A DNA stretch of 64,000 nucleotides from Ascaris suum. Taxonomy: Eukaryota > Nematoda > Chromadorea > Rhabditida > Ascarididae. The position numbers were made by a program, and so were the translations under genes. The DNA lies in contig CM024190.1 in assembly GCA_013433145.1 (NCBI GenBank), positions 7,974,120 to 8,038,119 of the forward strand, in the 5' to 3' direction. Numbering within the stretch: position 1 is the first letter of the stretch; each line of letters begins with the position of its first letter. Of the stretch, positions 13,466 through 26,300 are shown in pieces. The notes beneath the pieces were generated by a model that saw nothing but the letters and a program-made list of their open reading frames with translations, was not told the DNA's origin and made no database searches.

Positions 13466-14428
13466 ATGCGGATCTTCGTGCAACGAGATAAATCGGCACA
13501 GGCATTGACATTCGCATGGCGCAACCATCAGCGTAGAAACATTCAACGATTCAAACGCGCACAATTTTTTGCAAACCTCTCCACTGTAAACTTCACTCAG
13601 CTCATTATGCACATACCGCAACTATTTCCTTTCAAACATGGACAGCTTATGGCTTCATTGATCCTTCCATAAATGCATAACTATGCAATTACTGATATAT
13701 GCCGATAAGCAATATGCGGCCGAATTGTGAGAGGCTTAAATATCCCTCACAGCGCAAACGTGCTCGGCTCAAACATGCACGCCTCATTTGCAATACAATC
13801 GGATTCAGAGTCATATAATTAAGTCGCAGAATGACGCAAACAAGCCATTCAAAGTAACGCGCATGAAGTATTGACATCTAAAGAAAGCCTCGAATACAGA
13901 GCTTGACAACATTCAAACGTAACTCAAAAAGGAAATAACGACTTTTATTTTTTAAAAAAAATTCTTGTCTACACGTCTACCCCCTTCCCCCTCCCCAAAA
14001 TAGAATATTTCCACTTTTCGCACATAATATCTATTGAAATCCTTCGACGTCGTCGAAACACTAATGTCAATCAACCATTGCTATACGGTATCGTTAAGGT
14101 TGCTCATCACGAGCAAATAATACATATTTCAGCAAGTATTAGCCATCCAAATTATTGCAGAAGTGATTTATGAGCTCAGAATAACTCATAAGGTCATGAT
14201 TGAAGGAGCGTACTACTTTTGATAGAGGAAAATCTCCGTCAAACGGTGAATAAGAAAAGAACTTGAATAAGACCACATAAGCATAAAACAGAAACCACAT
14301 AACGCAATATGCTTGAAGGAGGTATAACTCTAACGAATAGAGCGGACATTAGTGAGGACATATACATAGTTAACACGTTTTGTTAAAGTCAACTTTAATC
14401 TAGCTTTGCCATATACTACAATACTACA

Positions 14429-14460
14429 GCCATTGTTTTCTGACCAGTGAAAACAATGGC
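14429..14460. repeat. perfect 12-bp inverted repeat (hairpin)
   Basis: GCCATTGTTTTC and its exact reverse complement GAAAACAATGGC flank the 8-nt loop TGACCAGT. No adjacent coding gene explains it. Confidence 0.8.
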
Positions 14461-15396
14461 CAACGAACGGATATTCATTTGAAGATGCTATTTAGATGGC
14501 CAACGGATAGATGCCAACTGGCAAAGCAAATTAAGGTGGACAAGGTCCTGTAGGAAAGTAGTTAAAGAAAGGCACAAGAAGAGCTCGGGGTAGAAAATGG
14601 ACGACCTAAAATAGAAACGTCTTTATATGCATCAAAGAAACGAAGTGGGGTGCAGCAAATCGCACTGCGTTATACGGCGACATGACATTCTGCCCGTCGA
14701 ATTGCCACCCCCGAGATGCACACACCGCAAACGTGACCTGATTGCCGCCAACAGATGCATCTCACCTTTTTGGGGGATATGTGATCGCACTTTTCCGTCC
14801 TATTCGATCAAGAAACCTTGTCTTTGTGCAATAGTTATTTTAGAAACTGAGTTGATTCCCTGTTTTAGCTAGTTGAAAATAAGGACGAATCGCAATTGAG
14901 CACAATAAAAATGATCAAAAAAGTGTCATTTGACGATAAAAGCGAGTAGAACAATGTTCCTTTTAGTGAATGATAGTGATACTGCCTCATAAGCTATGGA
15001 GAATCAAAGAAGAAAATTAGATGGTTTAATGAATAGATTTTATGTATCAAGTATTCTTGACAAAAATGTGACTGATAAATTTAGGTTATATTGAATTGAA
15101 GAATCTTCATGCAGAGGAATAAAGAAAATGGCACAACACGAGACTACTTATTCATGAACATGAAAAATCGATTTACATACGTATTTGTACATACATGTGT
15201 AAAATCATCGGTTTACATATGTTTATGTTCATATGAAGAGGCAAAAAAAAAAAAAAAAACTGAGCACTCAATGAGTGAATCTGATTTGTAGGATCTGATC
15301 TGTCGAGCGGACACATTTAAATATGCAGATATTAGAAAGATATCATGGTTGCACAACAAGATCAGATTCGTCTGTGTATCTACATTTGAGCAGCGT

Positions 15397-15418
15397 GGGG
15401 GGGGGGGGGGGGGGGGGG
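15397..15418 (+). repeat. G22 homopolymer tract
   Basis: Uninterrupted run of 22 G followed by a purine-rich stretch. Tract length in an assembly of such a run is unreliable. Confidence 0.9.
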
Positions 15419-17290
15419 AAGAAGAAGTGAGTACTGGAGGAGGGGGGTGCATGTGTTGCTCAGTAGATTAGATCATTGACAATTTTCAGATCAAATTAAT
15501 CAAAGCTCTTCTTAAATATCGAAATATACTGTATTTCATTGTTGTTCTGAGAAAGGAAATATGAACGAATCTAAAATGAGAGCTGTAAAAAGCGTTATTT
15601 TTAGCGATTGCTTTATATGCTGATTTTTCTCGATGAGTTTCGATTTCGCCTCCCTCAAACAAACGAGAAAATATTCTCGAAATGATTTCATAAAAGTTGC
15701 ATAGGATTTTATAGTACAAAGTAAGATCATTGTTCACTCTGCGACACTAAATTGCAACGTGCAATGAGAAATATATAGTGCGCAAATAAGGCGTAGACAG
15801 ATTTTCGTGCGCGTATGTTTACTATTAGAAGGCGAGTATATTCATTTTCGCCGAATGTGACTCAACCGTCTAGTGACTGCTTCTCATTACTACGTTGCAT
15901 TTAGTGCTGCTTTATATTATTATAGCAATTCAATGCTACAATGGATAATTGTTTAAACGAGCGCTATGAATACGAAATGACTTCCCCAGAGAGAAAAACG
16001 TCCTCTCTAATAATCAGGTATTCGAAATTTTGAAATCGTAAAAATACGAATGAGTTGTAAATGCTCAATGAGCAACGGATATTTTGTTGGCGATTAATAT
16101 GATGGTTGCTATGGGTTACTATGACGCTGTTGTATCCTCAAAACATAGCGAGGACGTTTCATTTAACAATACCTATTTTATTGGGCTATACATTTTCTCG
16201 CTTTCACTATTATGGTTGAAAAATAGGTGTTAAACGATTATGAAAACAATTGGAGATATTTGTAAATTGCAAGAAAACATTTTTTTTTCCCTTTGTTTTA
16301 GGTAAACTTTGCATATGCCACCATTGTTTACTTACGATGGGCAGTGTTTTATTAGCGCATAGTGAAAGTAATGAAGTGCGCTCTACAATACTTCCTTCAA
16401 CGATCCTCCTTCATTATAACTATGAATTCACAACATTGGCCAATATCAAAGGTAAGATGACTTTTAAATAGATATAGGTGTTGCGTTAGGTAGCAGATTC
16501 GTAAATATAATGATCTCTGAATTTTCTCTACTGATAGAGAAATTTGATATTAGCTTCCGCTCAGAAAAAGGTGAGTATTTCGTGATCATATATAGTGTGG
16601 AAAAAAAGTAATTTAGTGCGTCTCCCTTTGATGCTATGTTGAAGATAAGGAAAGCAAGAGCAAAACGCATGTTCCTCTGTCTTCTAGAATATATTACATG
16701 GCCATCCAGAGCGGACAAGGTACTAATGCTGCCTTAATATTTATTCGGGATCCCTAATCCTTGGACGAGTTAGATGATTCCGTAAGGTTCAATATGGATA
16801 AACGAATTTTCTTGCGATGTGACGATTCTTTATATAGCAGTTAAATGATTGACCATCATCCCAAAAGTGTACCCATTTGATCACACAGAGTGTCCATTTG
16901 TTTTCGTTTCTGTAAGAAACGACTTTCTAACTTCTACGTTGTGGCAAAGATTGAAGTTGTTTAATTTGCTATACTTGGACTCTCGCTAAATACGGTTTTA
17001 AAAAAGCAGATCTTCGTTCTTCCGGTATAATTAAATGTTTTGATCGAAGATTAGAAGAAGTTTATCGAAGAGATTCGAAATTAGCTACTTGCTCATTCAA
17101 ATATTCAGCAGTTTTCCTCTTTGTATGATACTACGATATAACCCCATGGACGTATTGAGTTAATTAGCTTACCTTTAACTTGCTTGCTAGAACAAAAGGA
17201 ACACAAGAAACTAAAGTGACAATATTTTGATGTTATTTATAAGCATAGAAATGATTGATACTATTTATAAGCATCCATATTGTATTTGTC

Positions 17291-17299
17291 ATCTTGCAG
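17291..17299 (+). promoter_or_regulatory. likely spliced-leader acceptor of the NEK-type kinase gene
   Basis: ATCTTGCAG ends 32 nt before the chosen ATG at 17332. An earlier ATG at 17313 is out of frame with the rest of the gene across a run of nine A, so a one-base error in that run would change the N-terminus. Confidence 0.45.
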
Positions 17300-17331
17300 T
17301 TTATAAAGAAAAATGCGTCTGAAAAAAAAAG

Positions 17332-20300
17332 ATGGCATCGACATCAGGTGAGTGGTCTATTATTGAGAAAATTGAACGCACATACGCTGCTAAAATAAGC
17401 AAAAAAAAAAAAAAAACCAATGTTCAACGTATTATGAAAATATTCCGTCGAAATTAAATTACATAATTTGACTGTATCATATCCTATGTGTCGTTTAATT
17501 AAATCATAATATTTGCGAAATATTCTCGATGAAAATATGCCTAATATAAAATGAATTTAGAAAAACTTCTAAGCTTAACGCAAAAATCCTCAGTTCGCTA
17601 TTTTGGTCTACATATTCAAAATAAGACGACAAATATTATTTCACTTAGTGGAGTCGAGAAATCGGTATGTTTAAGTCTATTTCTTAGCAGTTCTTCATAA
17701 TCTTATTCAAGCAAGTCTCTGTAAAAGCGTCCTACGAAATAACGCGCTTTTTGATTGTATTTGTCTGTCTGTTTGTTTAACGTTGCGAACTCATGACTTA
17801 GGCTGGTTATCGTGTTGAAGTATCCTGTGATCAATTACATGGAAATGACTTCAAAAGCAAAGTCCACTCAATGAGATTCATATTCGTCTTGATGAGTTCT
17901 GAACATTTTTATGGTGAAGAGGAATTGAAATATCTTCAAGCGATAAAAGCTAATAAGCAGTTAGGCGTTGAGTTTTGCGACCGTACAACCTGCAATCAAA
18001 AAAGTTGTAAGTGCAAATATGCTGTTGCAATGGATTGCAGTATAAACGATAGCCGTCTGGTCTGAATTTTTCTCCAAATTCCTCACTTTGTGAAGTTTTG
18101 CATACATAATCGCTTGGTTTTATACAACATCGCTAGTTACTGATTTCGTAATACTTGAGCTTCTGACGTTTGTACCTGATGCCAGCTGCACACTTCAGAT
18201 TTCTCAACGCTTGATGTGAAGTTCTGATTCTCCAAACGTTAAACATACATAGTTCGAGTGAAGTGGTAAATGTTTCCTACTAACGTGCTCATTTTCACTC
18301 AAACCAGCCAGATTGTGGACAGACAGCTGGTAATCTCTGCATTGATAATCATTACAGAGAATAGGCGGAAATTTTTGTCATCGACTATCGGAACCCGATG
18401 TTTTTCACCATAACGAAGAACCTGACCGCAGTCATTTCAAGTTTTGAGCGAACAAAGAGTTTGCTTTACTGGAAAACGAAAAGAATTGCTGACAGCTGCC
18501 AAATTATTTCTTAGAGTTTGTCACAACCGACATTTTTTTCATCGTATGCAGAAAAAAATAGCGGCAACAACTGAAGGTGGAAACCAGCATAAATCACCCC
18601 CAAATTTCACTTAAGAAGCGCCAATTACCAAGGGCTGAAAGGTCATTCAGCATTGCCACCACCACTCACTGTGTTCTTGTGTTGTCTAGGTATGATGGAA
18701 ATCTTTCCAGATTATCAGTCATAATAGCCTTCGAAGTGAAAACTCGGCAGTGCGTGCATTTTTTCGATCATTTATCAACGAGAGGATGCTTGGTGCAGGT
18801 TGTTGCATCGATTTCTTCGTTGCATATCCCATTCGAGATTCGACACAAATCTCACATGCGCTACAGTTTATGACCACAAAGAGGGTGAATTTTTCACAAT
18901 AAAACGTTATCAGTACAAATTAGTTCGATAAGGTTCCACAGTCCAAAAAGCGCTGAAATGTGAAGGAGTAAAGTTTGCGTTCACATTTCCTCGTACAAAG
19001 ATTTAAGTGGATAGGAAGACCTAACACAGTCGTGAAAATGAGGAAACCATATATAAAAGTTTCACAGTTTCCCGGATTACCTGGAAAATTTTAGCGTTAA
19101 AACACTTAATAGGGTTGTTTTTTTTTTGTTTCTCTAGGTAGTCCACAGATTCTCACGTCGTATATATCTCACTGTGGCAGTAAACTTCAGGTTTCGGTTC
19201 GTTTTGTTAATCGATTTCTCACCGACGAAATTTCCCCACATGCAAGGTAAAATACGATCATTTTAATGAATACGTCAATCTCTCATCACTTTTTGAACTT
19301 TTGGTATTAATTCTAATTTAAATGGTATCAAATTTTCTGACTACTGAGTTTCTTTTAGATTGGAGAAGCAATATGATAGAATCTCATAGGAAGGGAAATT
19401 TCTTTGCAAAAGCCGGAAATGGTAAGAAAATATTTAAGGCTATAAGACAAAGAACAAACAGCGATCGTTCGAATTTTCGCAGCTGAAAATTGCTAGCACT
19501 GAGAGAAGACGTTTTTCTGATAGTCGTTAAAAAACAAACTGTCTGGTTAATTTATTTACCTGGATATTATAAACCTACTGGCTATTCTGGGAAAAGAAAT
19601 AGTATATTCTAAGCTTTTCGATGATGGTTGAATAGAAGTTTCGATTTCCTAATTTTCTTACCAACCCGCTGAAAAGTATCGGACGTTGGAAAGAGCCGTG
19701 ATGCATTTAAATGCAGTATCAATGTCAGGGCATATATTAAGCGTCGAATGATTTTTATCGGCTCCGAATAAGGCTCCTCACTTAGTTGAATTCGATTAAT
19801 AATCATTACTGTTAGCCTCATTGTAACCAATCTTGTTATTCATTGTTCTCCTTCGACATATGAAGTAATAATGGAGGTGCGAAGTAAAATTCTGAGTGGA
19901 CTATTGTCGTCACAAAGCAACTTCACTAACACAGATAAAGTTTGCTTTTCAAATATGGGGAAAGAGTAAATTGTCCATTTTCTTGTCGGCAAATATCCAG
20001 GTTCCTTAAGGAATCTATAAAGGCTCTAAAAATTTAATTACTGGCTGATGCAAAGTAATGAGCTACTATTTTACTCCTATGAAATAGTATCCCAAAATTT
20101 ATTGCCTCGGGACATAATACTGACCATGGTATTATCGAAGAGTTTCATAGGATTCGATAGTTTAAAAAAAGTCAACGTTTTAATGGCCAATTTAACGATT
20201 GGTTGACTTTTTTTTACAATTGCTGGACTACTAACGCGAGAAAATACTATGCAAAGATTTCACAGAAGTTCATCTTGAGAACTCGCTTTAATTTGTATTG

Positions 20301-23300
20301 ACTGTTTACTTTGTAATAGATGAAATAAGTGAACTCACAGAAATAATAATGCCGAATGCATTCAGAAATATCGTCGAACTTTATTTCAATTTTGAAAAGC
20401 TTATGCGTACAAAGAATGAAGTAACTGCATCAACGCGTTTTCCGTCGGCTACGGACGCTTATGATAGGATTCGCGTCGTTGGAAAAGGCTAGCACATGAT
20501 CTTCATTATCGTTTTGTCGTCGATTGTTGTATGTGGTCTAATTTTTGATCTCAAATCGTCCCGACATGTATTCGAAAGAAAGGAGAGAAAGTCAGGAGAC
20601 TGAGAGGGGAGGTGGGAAGGAAAGGTATAGAAACACTTGATAATCCTGTTTTTTTTTAAACTATATATTAGCTTACCTATGTTGATAGCTTAGAATTTTC
20701 GAAAATAGCATGAAATTGCAATGAATAAATATTTATTACTAACGAAATATAGAGGATAGATGTTGTTGTCGTTTTCTAACGTTTTTTTTTGGTGAATAAA
20801 AATGAAATCGAAACATCTGAGGTGATTGAAGAGTTTCGAAAAGCTTATTTTGTACGTTTTCCTTCTATATCAATTTAAATTTCGTTCTCATAGGTTGCTT
20901 TTTTTTGTCCATAATGCTGGAAAAATTTAAGGATCATTTGGGATGGCTGTACTTTATCGTCGTAAGGACGATGATTCGTTGGTGATTTTAAAGGAGATCA
21001 ATATGTTAGAATTGACAACACAAGAAAGGCAACTTGCACTCAACGAGGTATGCAAATTTCTTATTGCTTCTACAAATCTGAGCTTCTCCTTCTTACTTCT
21101 ACACTTTGTATAATATGTGGTGATATTCGTAGCAAAATTGTATCTTTTGTTATTGATATTCCTACATCGCATTTAGGCATAATGACTAGGTGTACATCAA
21201 TAAATAACTTCAATGGGAGACGCCCGGCTTCATAGAGAATGCAGAACGGAAATGAAAGGAAAAGGCAGTAGAGCGCTTAGACAAACATAGTTATGGTCAT
21301 CGAGGCAAGTGATTCATTTATTCACGTTTTATATTTGTCATGTGTACCTCATGCTGATACTGTATAAAGGTATCCGTGTCTATAGCTGTTGAAAACATAA
21401 ATTAAAAATCGCTTTTTAATTAGAAATGAAGAAATAATTTTTTTATAGGTGAGTCTTTTATCGAAACTGGATCATCCACATATAATTAGCTATTATGATT
21501 CATTCGAAGAAGATGGTGTACTTATGATCGAGATGGAGTACGCTGAAGGAGGGTATGCCATCGTTATCAACGAATATTTCCCTTCCTTATTAGTGAATCG
21601 CTTACCAGTCACAAGCACTTATCACAAACATGCTGAGCTCAATGCTAGATATCATTAAAAAATTCTGCACCAGAGATAGAAAGATTGTCCATATTTAATA
21701 GAACCTATATTGATCGAGATTGCGAGCTATCCTTGAGAATTGCATATGAAAGGGATGAGCTGGACTGGAAACGCGTTGCCTTTGAAGTTTGTTCTTCACT
21801 TCAGAGAAATATTTTCTCTCAAAAATCCGAGCCCTAGGTCATCTTTGAATTAACGGTCGATATGGTTTTTGACTCAGTCACTCTTTTAAAAATCAAAATG
21901 GCTTATTCAACTAAAGGCTTGAAAGATATGTTAATTGAAGCGGATGATATGTTCTGTTGAATGTTGGGTGATGTTTTCCTCTCGAAAAAACGCCATGCAA
22001 CCTTCAAGTCAGCATGGTATATTTTTCCGTTTTTTTTTGTGTCGATAGACGGAGTAACGGCAACGAAGTAACTTCGAGAATTTTTGCAGCACGCTAGCCC
22101 AGCTACTAGCACGACAGGAAACATTTCTCGAAGAGGCCGAGGTGATGCGTTTGTTCGAACAGATGCTTAGCGCTGTCTCGTATTTGCACGACAATAATAT
22201 TTTGCATAGGTTCAGTTTCGAATTTCTTGAGAAATTTCCGTAGTGTTTTTACGGCGAATGATATTGTAGTACACGTATGTTGGAAGCTTGTTCTAGTATT
22301 GATAAAACTTGCCAGGTTTCTTCTGTTAAAAGATTGTTCAGCAGTGATATGCCGTCCTGAGAGACTCACTATTGGGCTGTTTGTTGGATTCTTTTTAGAT
22401 ATTAAAAGAGATTCTACGGCAACACAATTATCACAAGTTTTAAAATCAGCACCTCGAATCCACCGACTGGGCAATTATATTTGCGCATTTTGCAGAGACT
22501 TAAAAACGGCGAATATTTTGCTTACTAAAGACAACAACGTGAAAGTGGGCGACTTTGGCATAAGCAAAATTATGGGAACCGAGACAAGAGCACAAGGCGC
22601 TCAGACGGTTGTTGGAACACCGTATTACATAAGTCCTGAAATGGTTTGTTTGCATTAATCACCTGCATTCATGTTCAGTGATATTCAGTGCAACGTAACC
22701 ACATAAGATCAGTGTCGTTTTTTGATAAGTGCAGTAAAATATATTAACACGCATACTTTCTTGATTTCACGTTTCGATGGTATCATTTATGTTGTGCACG
22801 AAACGTATGAGCGAACATATCTGCATTCTTTCAGAACAGATGCTTTTTTTGTTCAAATTTCAGCATTTTCTACCAAATTCATGCGGCCCTTTTAGATTAG
22901 GCAGCATGCCTAACCTATCCTTCGATTGTAAATCTCCTACGTCTCTTTGTAAACTTTTCATGGTAGAGATGAAGCATATAAACTCATCTTTTGCATGCCT
23001 TTTATGAAAACGTTTGTCGAGGCCAAGAGGTGTGACTAGAGCTTGCAAAATCGATTGAAACTTATTGCTTTTAGATGCCACTTTATCATTTGTGAAGATG
23101 ACAAACGAAAGAAACTTGCCTTAGCTTGCCTTACATTTTTTTTTTGTTGCAGTTGTTGCTGAGAATAGAATATTAATTATCGAACGATTGCAAAAGCATC
23201 TTCTAGAGACAGCGATAATCTGTGAGCTCATGGTAGCGCCTATAATGCTATTAAACGCTTTGACTTTCAAACATCATTTTTAATTGCCGAACACTGTTCG

Positions 23301-26300
23301 CAGATGTAGGCGAACCCATAGTTTTATTATTGAGTAACTATGACTTCGTTTTTCACAGGTGCAAATTTTCCCTCTTGCCATCGAGTAAAGCTTTCGATTA
23401 GAATCTTTACCACTGATAGAGTAGCGAGCATGAAAAAAATGCATGGAAGAAGGTTAATCGACTTTCATCCAGAGACTTCCACCATTTTGAAAAACATCGT
23501 TTTTTTGTTGTTAGGAACTTTACCTTGCTGAAACACTCCAAAGAGTAAAGATTTATTTGCAAATATCTCGCACTCTCTTCATGACTGTACTGTGAGGGTG
23601 TTGTATTACTTGAGTATTACTTCATTCAACGACATAAGCTATTAAGCAAGTGCGAAAGCATTTAATAGTGAATATTGTTATGGAATAATTTTTGTGGGTT
23701 TCCAGTGCGAAGGGAAGCCGTACAATGAGAAGAGTGATATATGGTCGTTAGGATGTATCCTTTACGAAATGGCATGCCTTCAAAAAACTTTCGAAGGTAC
23801 AAACTTACCTGCGCTCGTCAACAAGATCATGAAGGTGAGCTTCTTGATACTCGTACAGACATTTGAATTCAATTTATTCTATTGGAAAGTGCTTTCACTT
23901 CGTTTGCTTTGTTTGTTTTCTGTCTGTCGCCCTTGGCATTCATTAAGAGGCAGTTCCCAAGTATCGGTTTCTCGACTTCGGAAGGCTCTTAGCCTAGAGT
24001 GTGCTTGTGAGTTAGCATTTATTATATTTTGCCCTAAAAATGTGCCTTCATTCAGGTGAACTGTCGTTCGTATTCATGACAGATCCATTAGTTTTATCCA
24101 TTAGTTTTTATGACAGAAATCATATCACGTGCTATTGAATGCAGATAGGTTTTTCATTACCCATCCCCGCTGTTTGATTGCTGCCTTAAGAACGTGACAC
24201 TGATGTTGATTCTTCTTGTCTAGAATCACCAGAGTCACTGAAAGCTGAAGAATTGCGATAGTGAATGCAGAATCCTGATGACCACAGCTCCGACAATTTC
24301 ACGCCAAGAATTACCGGAATTCTCTTAGGGTGAATATGATCAAGTTCGCGGGCCGTATAGCCAAGATTTGAAACTGCTCGTACGCGAGATGTTGAAGCTC
24401 GATCCCGACTTACGTCCGTCGGCAAGAAATGCTCTCGACATGGTGAGAAAAAATCGCAATAATGGAATGAAGCGACGGAACGTCACTGAGGATGAGCAAC
24501 CAAACGAGGGTATCTCGCACAATTTTGCGAGGAGTGCGGTCTATAAATTTGACGTTGCGAATATTACGTTAAGTCCTATTACAACGTTCGCAGCAAACAT
24601 TAGGATCAAGCAGGTATCATATATCATGCTAAAATTCCTACGAGTGACGAACTCGCTCAACAAAAGAAGAAAAAGTGAAATTAGGAGTGCTTGTCTGAAT
24701 ACGGAGGTTCTCTACAAAATATCTCCCTTGCAAGGGCGGCATTTGCCGTTACGACTTTTGATGAGGCACGCCGATTACTCATAGCCACAAGTTTTTCGCT
24801 AACGGAATTGGCTACATTTTAAGTCGATGAAATCGAGACATCTTTCAATTCTTCTGAAGTGACGTTGTAAGCGCAGCCTCCATATCAATTAATCCAGGCA
24901 TTTTTTTTTTCGCTGGAATTAATAAAAGTGGAACATCAAGAGGATTCCACAGTAAAAATTCGGCCGCTGAATCACTATCAAGAAATATATGATGAAGATG
25001 GGCTAACACGAGAGAATATTTTAGTGCTTTCCATACAAACGAAATGTCCATACAAAATGGTCTGAAAAAAAAACCATATTGGTACAAAGGCGACTTAAAT
25101 GCGTTTAAACATGCTGAAGTTTCTGGAATGCTTCGCGTGCAATATTTACAATATTAGTCTACTGTACGCTGAACTCTTACCTGAAGACGGCATATTTCAG
25201 TACCTGAAAGCTGCTGATAACAGTCATCTGTCCGGAAACAAGACTTCATACTTCTATCTTACTATCAGATCATGAGTAAATAGAATGTATTTAGTGTATA
25301 ATTAGTGACTGGCCACTTCAAGTGCACATTAAGAAACCGCTTACAGGCTGCACTCAGCGAGCGCCATCAAGTGGTGGTGACAGCTGAACGAACTGTTTAT
25401 GCGTGGGGCGATAATCGACATGGTCAGCTCGGGTTGGGTGATCGCAAATTTCGTGCCGAGCCAGCGCTTGTCGAAAGTCTAACTAGCAAATGTGTCACAA
25501 AGGTGGCCGTTGGTATGACCATTTCCTATACAACTTCTGCATTAAAAATCAGGTCATCCACTGAACGAAGATTTTATGGTGTGGAAAAAACTGAATCCGA
25601 TATCATGTATTAGGAGTAAGCACTAAAATTACAGGCGTCAAGTTTGGATACAGTAAGCTGCATACTTTGCATATGAAAGCAAGCCTGCAATTTGTGGCGT
25701 AACTCATAAATTTCATAGCCTTTTTTGATAATCCTCAAACTCGATTAGGCACACTTCCAAAGCCAGAAGAGATGCGCCTGCTCGAAAATTTCACAACAAA
25801 ATAAAGAGTTCTTTCCACTACAGGAATCTAAAAATTTCATCCTCATATCGGCACTCAGTTGTGCGTTGAAGTATTCGAAGCGCTGCTTATTTGCTTGCCG
25901 ATATCAAGAAATGCCAGTAGTGTCACTTATATCAAAGAACTTCTTTGAACTGCTAGACTTTAGTATGCTTGCTGAAAGTCACATTGATCATTAGTTGCTC
26001 TTGACCCAACATACTAAGCATTTCAACTTCGGCGTTCAAACAGCAGATCATTTGCGTAGAAAAACACCTTATTTTGTGCTCTCATTGCTCGTCTGATATT
26101 TATGGCTCGAGTCAAATTTTAAAAATGTGTGTGGAATCAAGCCTCCTCGCGCACTTTCCCAGTCGTTTGAAACAAATTTTGTTCTACTAGTCAATGAAAA
26201 TTTGACTTGCTCTTTCAGTTTTACAGCGTATTTATCGTTTGTCCCTAATATACACCGACGACTGAATTCTGTCTTTTTTTACACTTGTAATACATCATCA

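Larger units (their letters stand above)
13466..17299. other. intergenic region, no gene recognised
   Basis: AT-rich DNA upstream of the NEK-type kinase. Contains a 12-bp hairpin (14429-14460), an A17 run near 15243, a G22 tract (15397-15418) and many short ORFs without splice support. It presumably contains the kinase promoter. Confidence 0.5.

Noticed and set aside
13257..13621. Two overlapping minus-strand ORFs (86 and 117 codons)
   Set aside because: Cysteine-rich composition without family motif, antisense to the plus-strand candidate; probably a by-product of the GC-rich interval.
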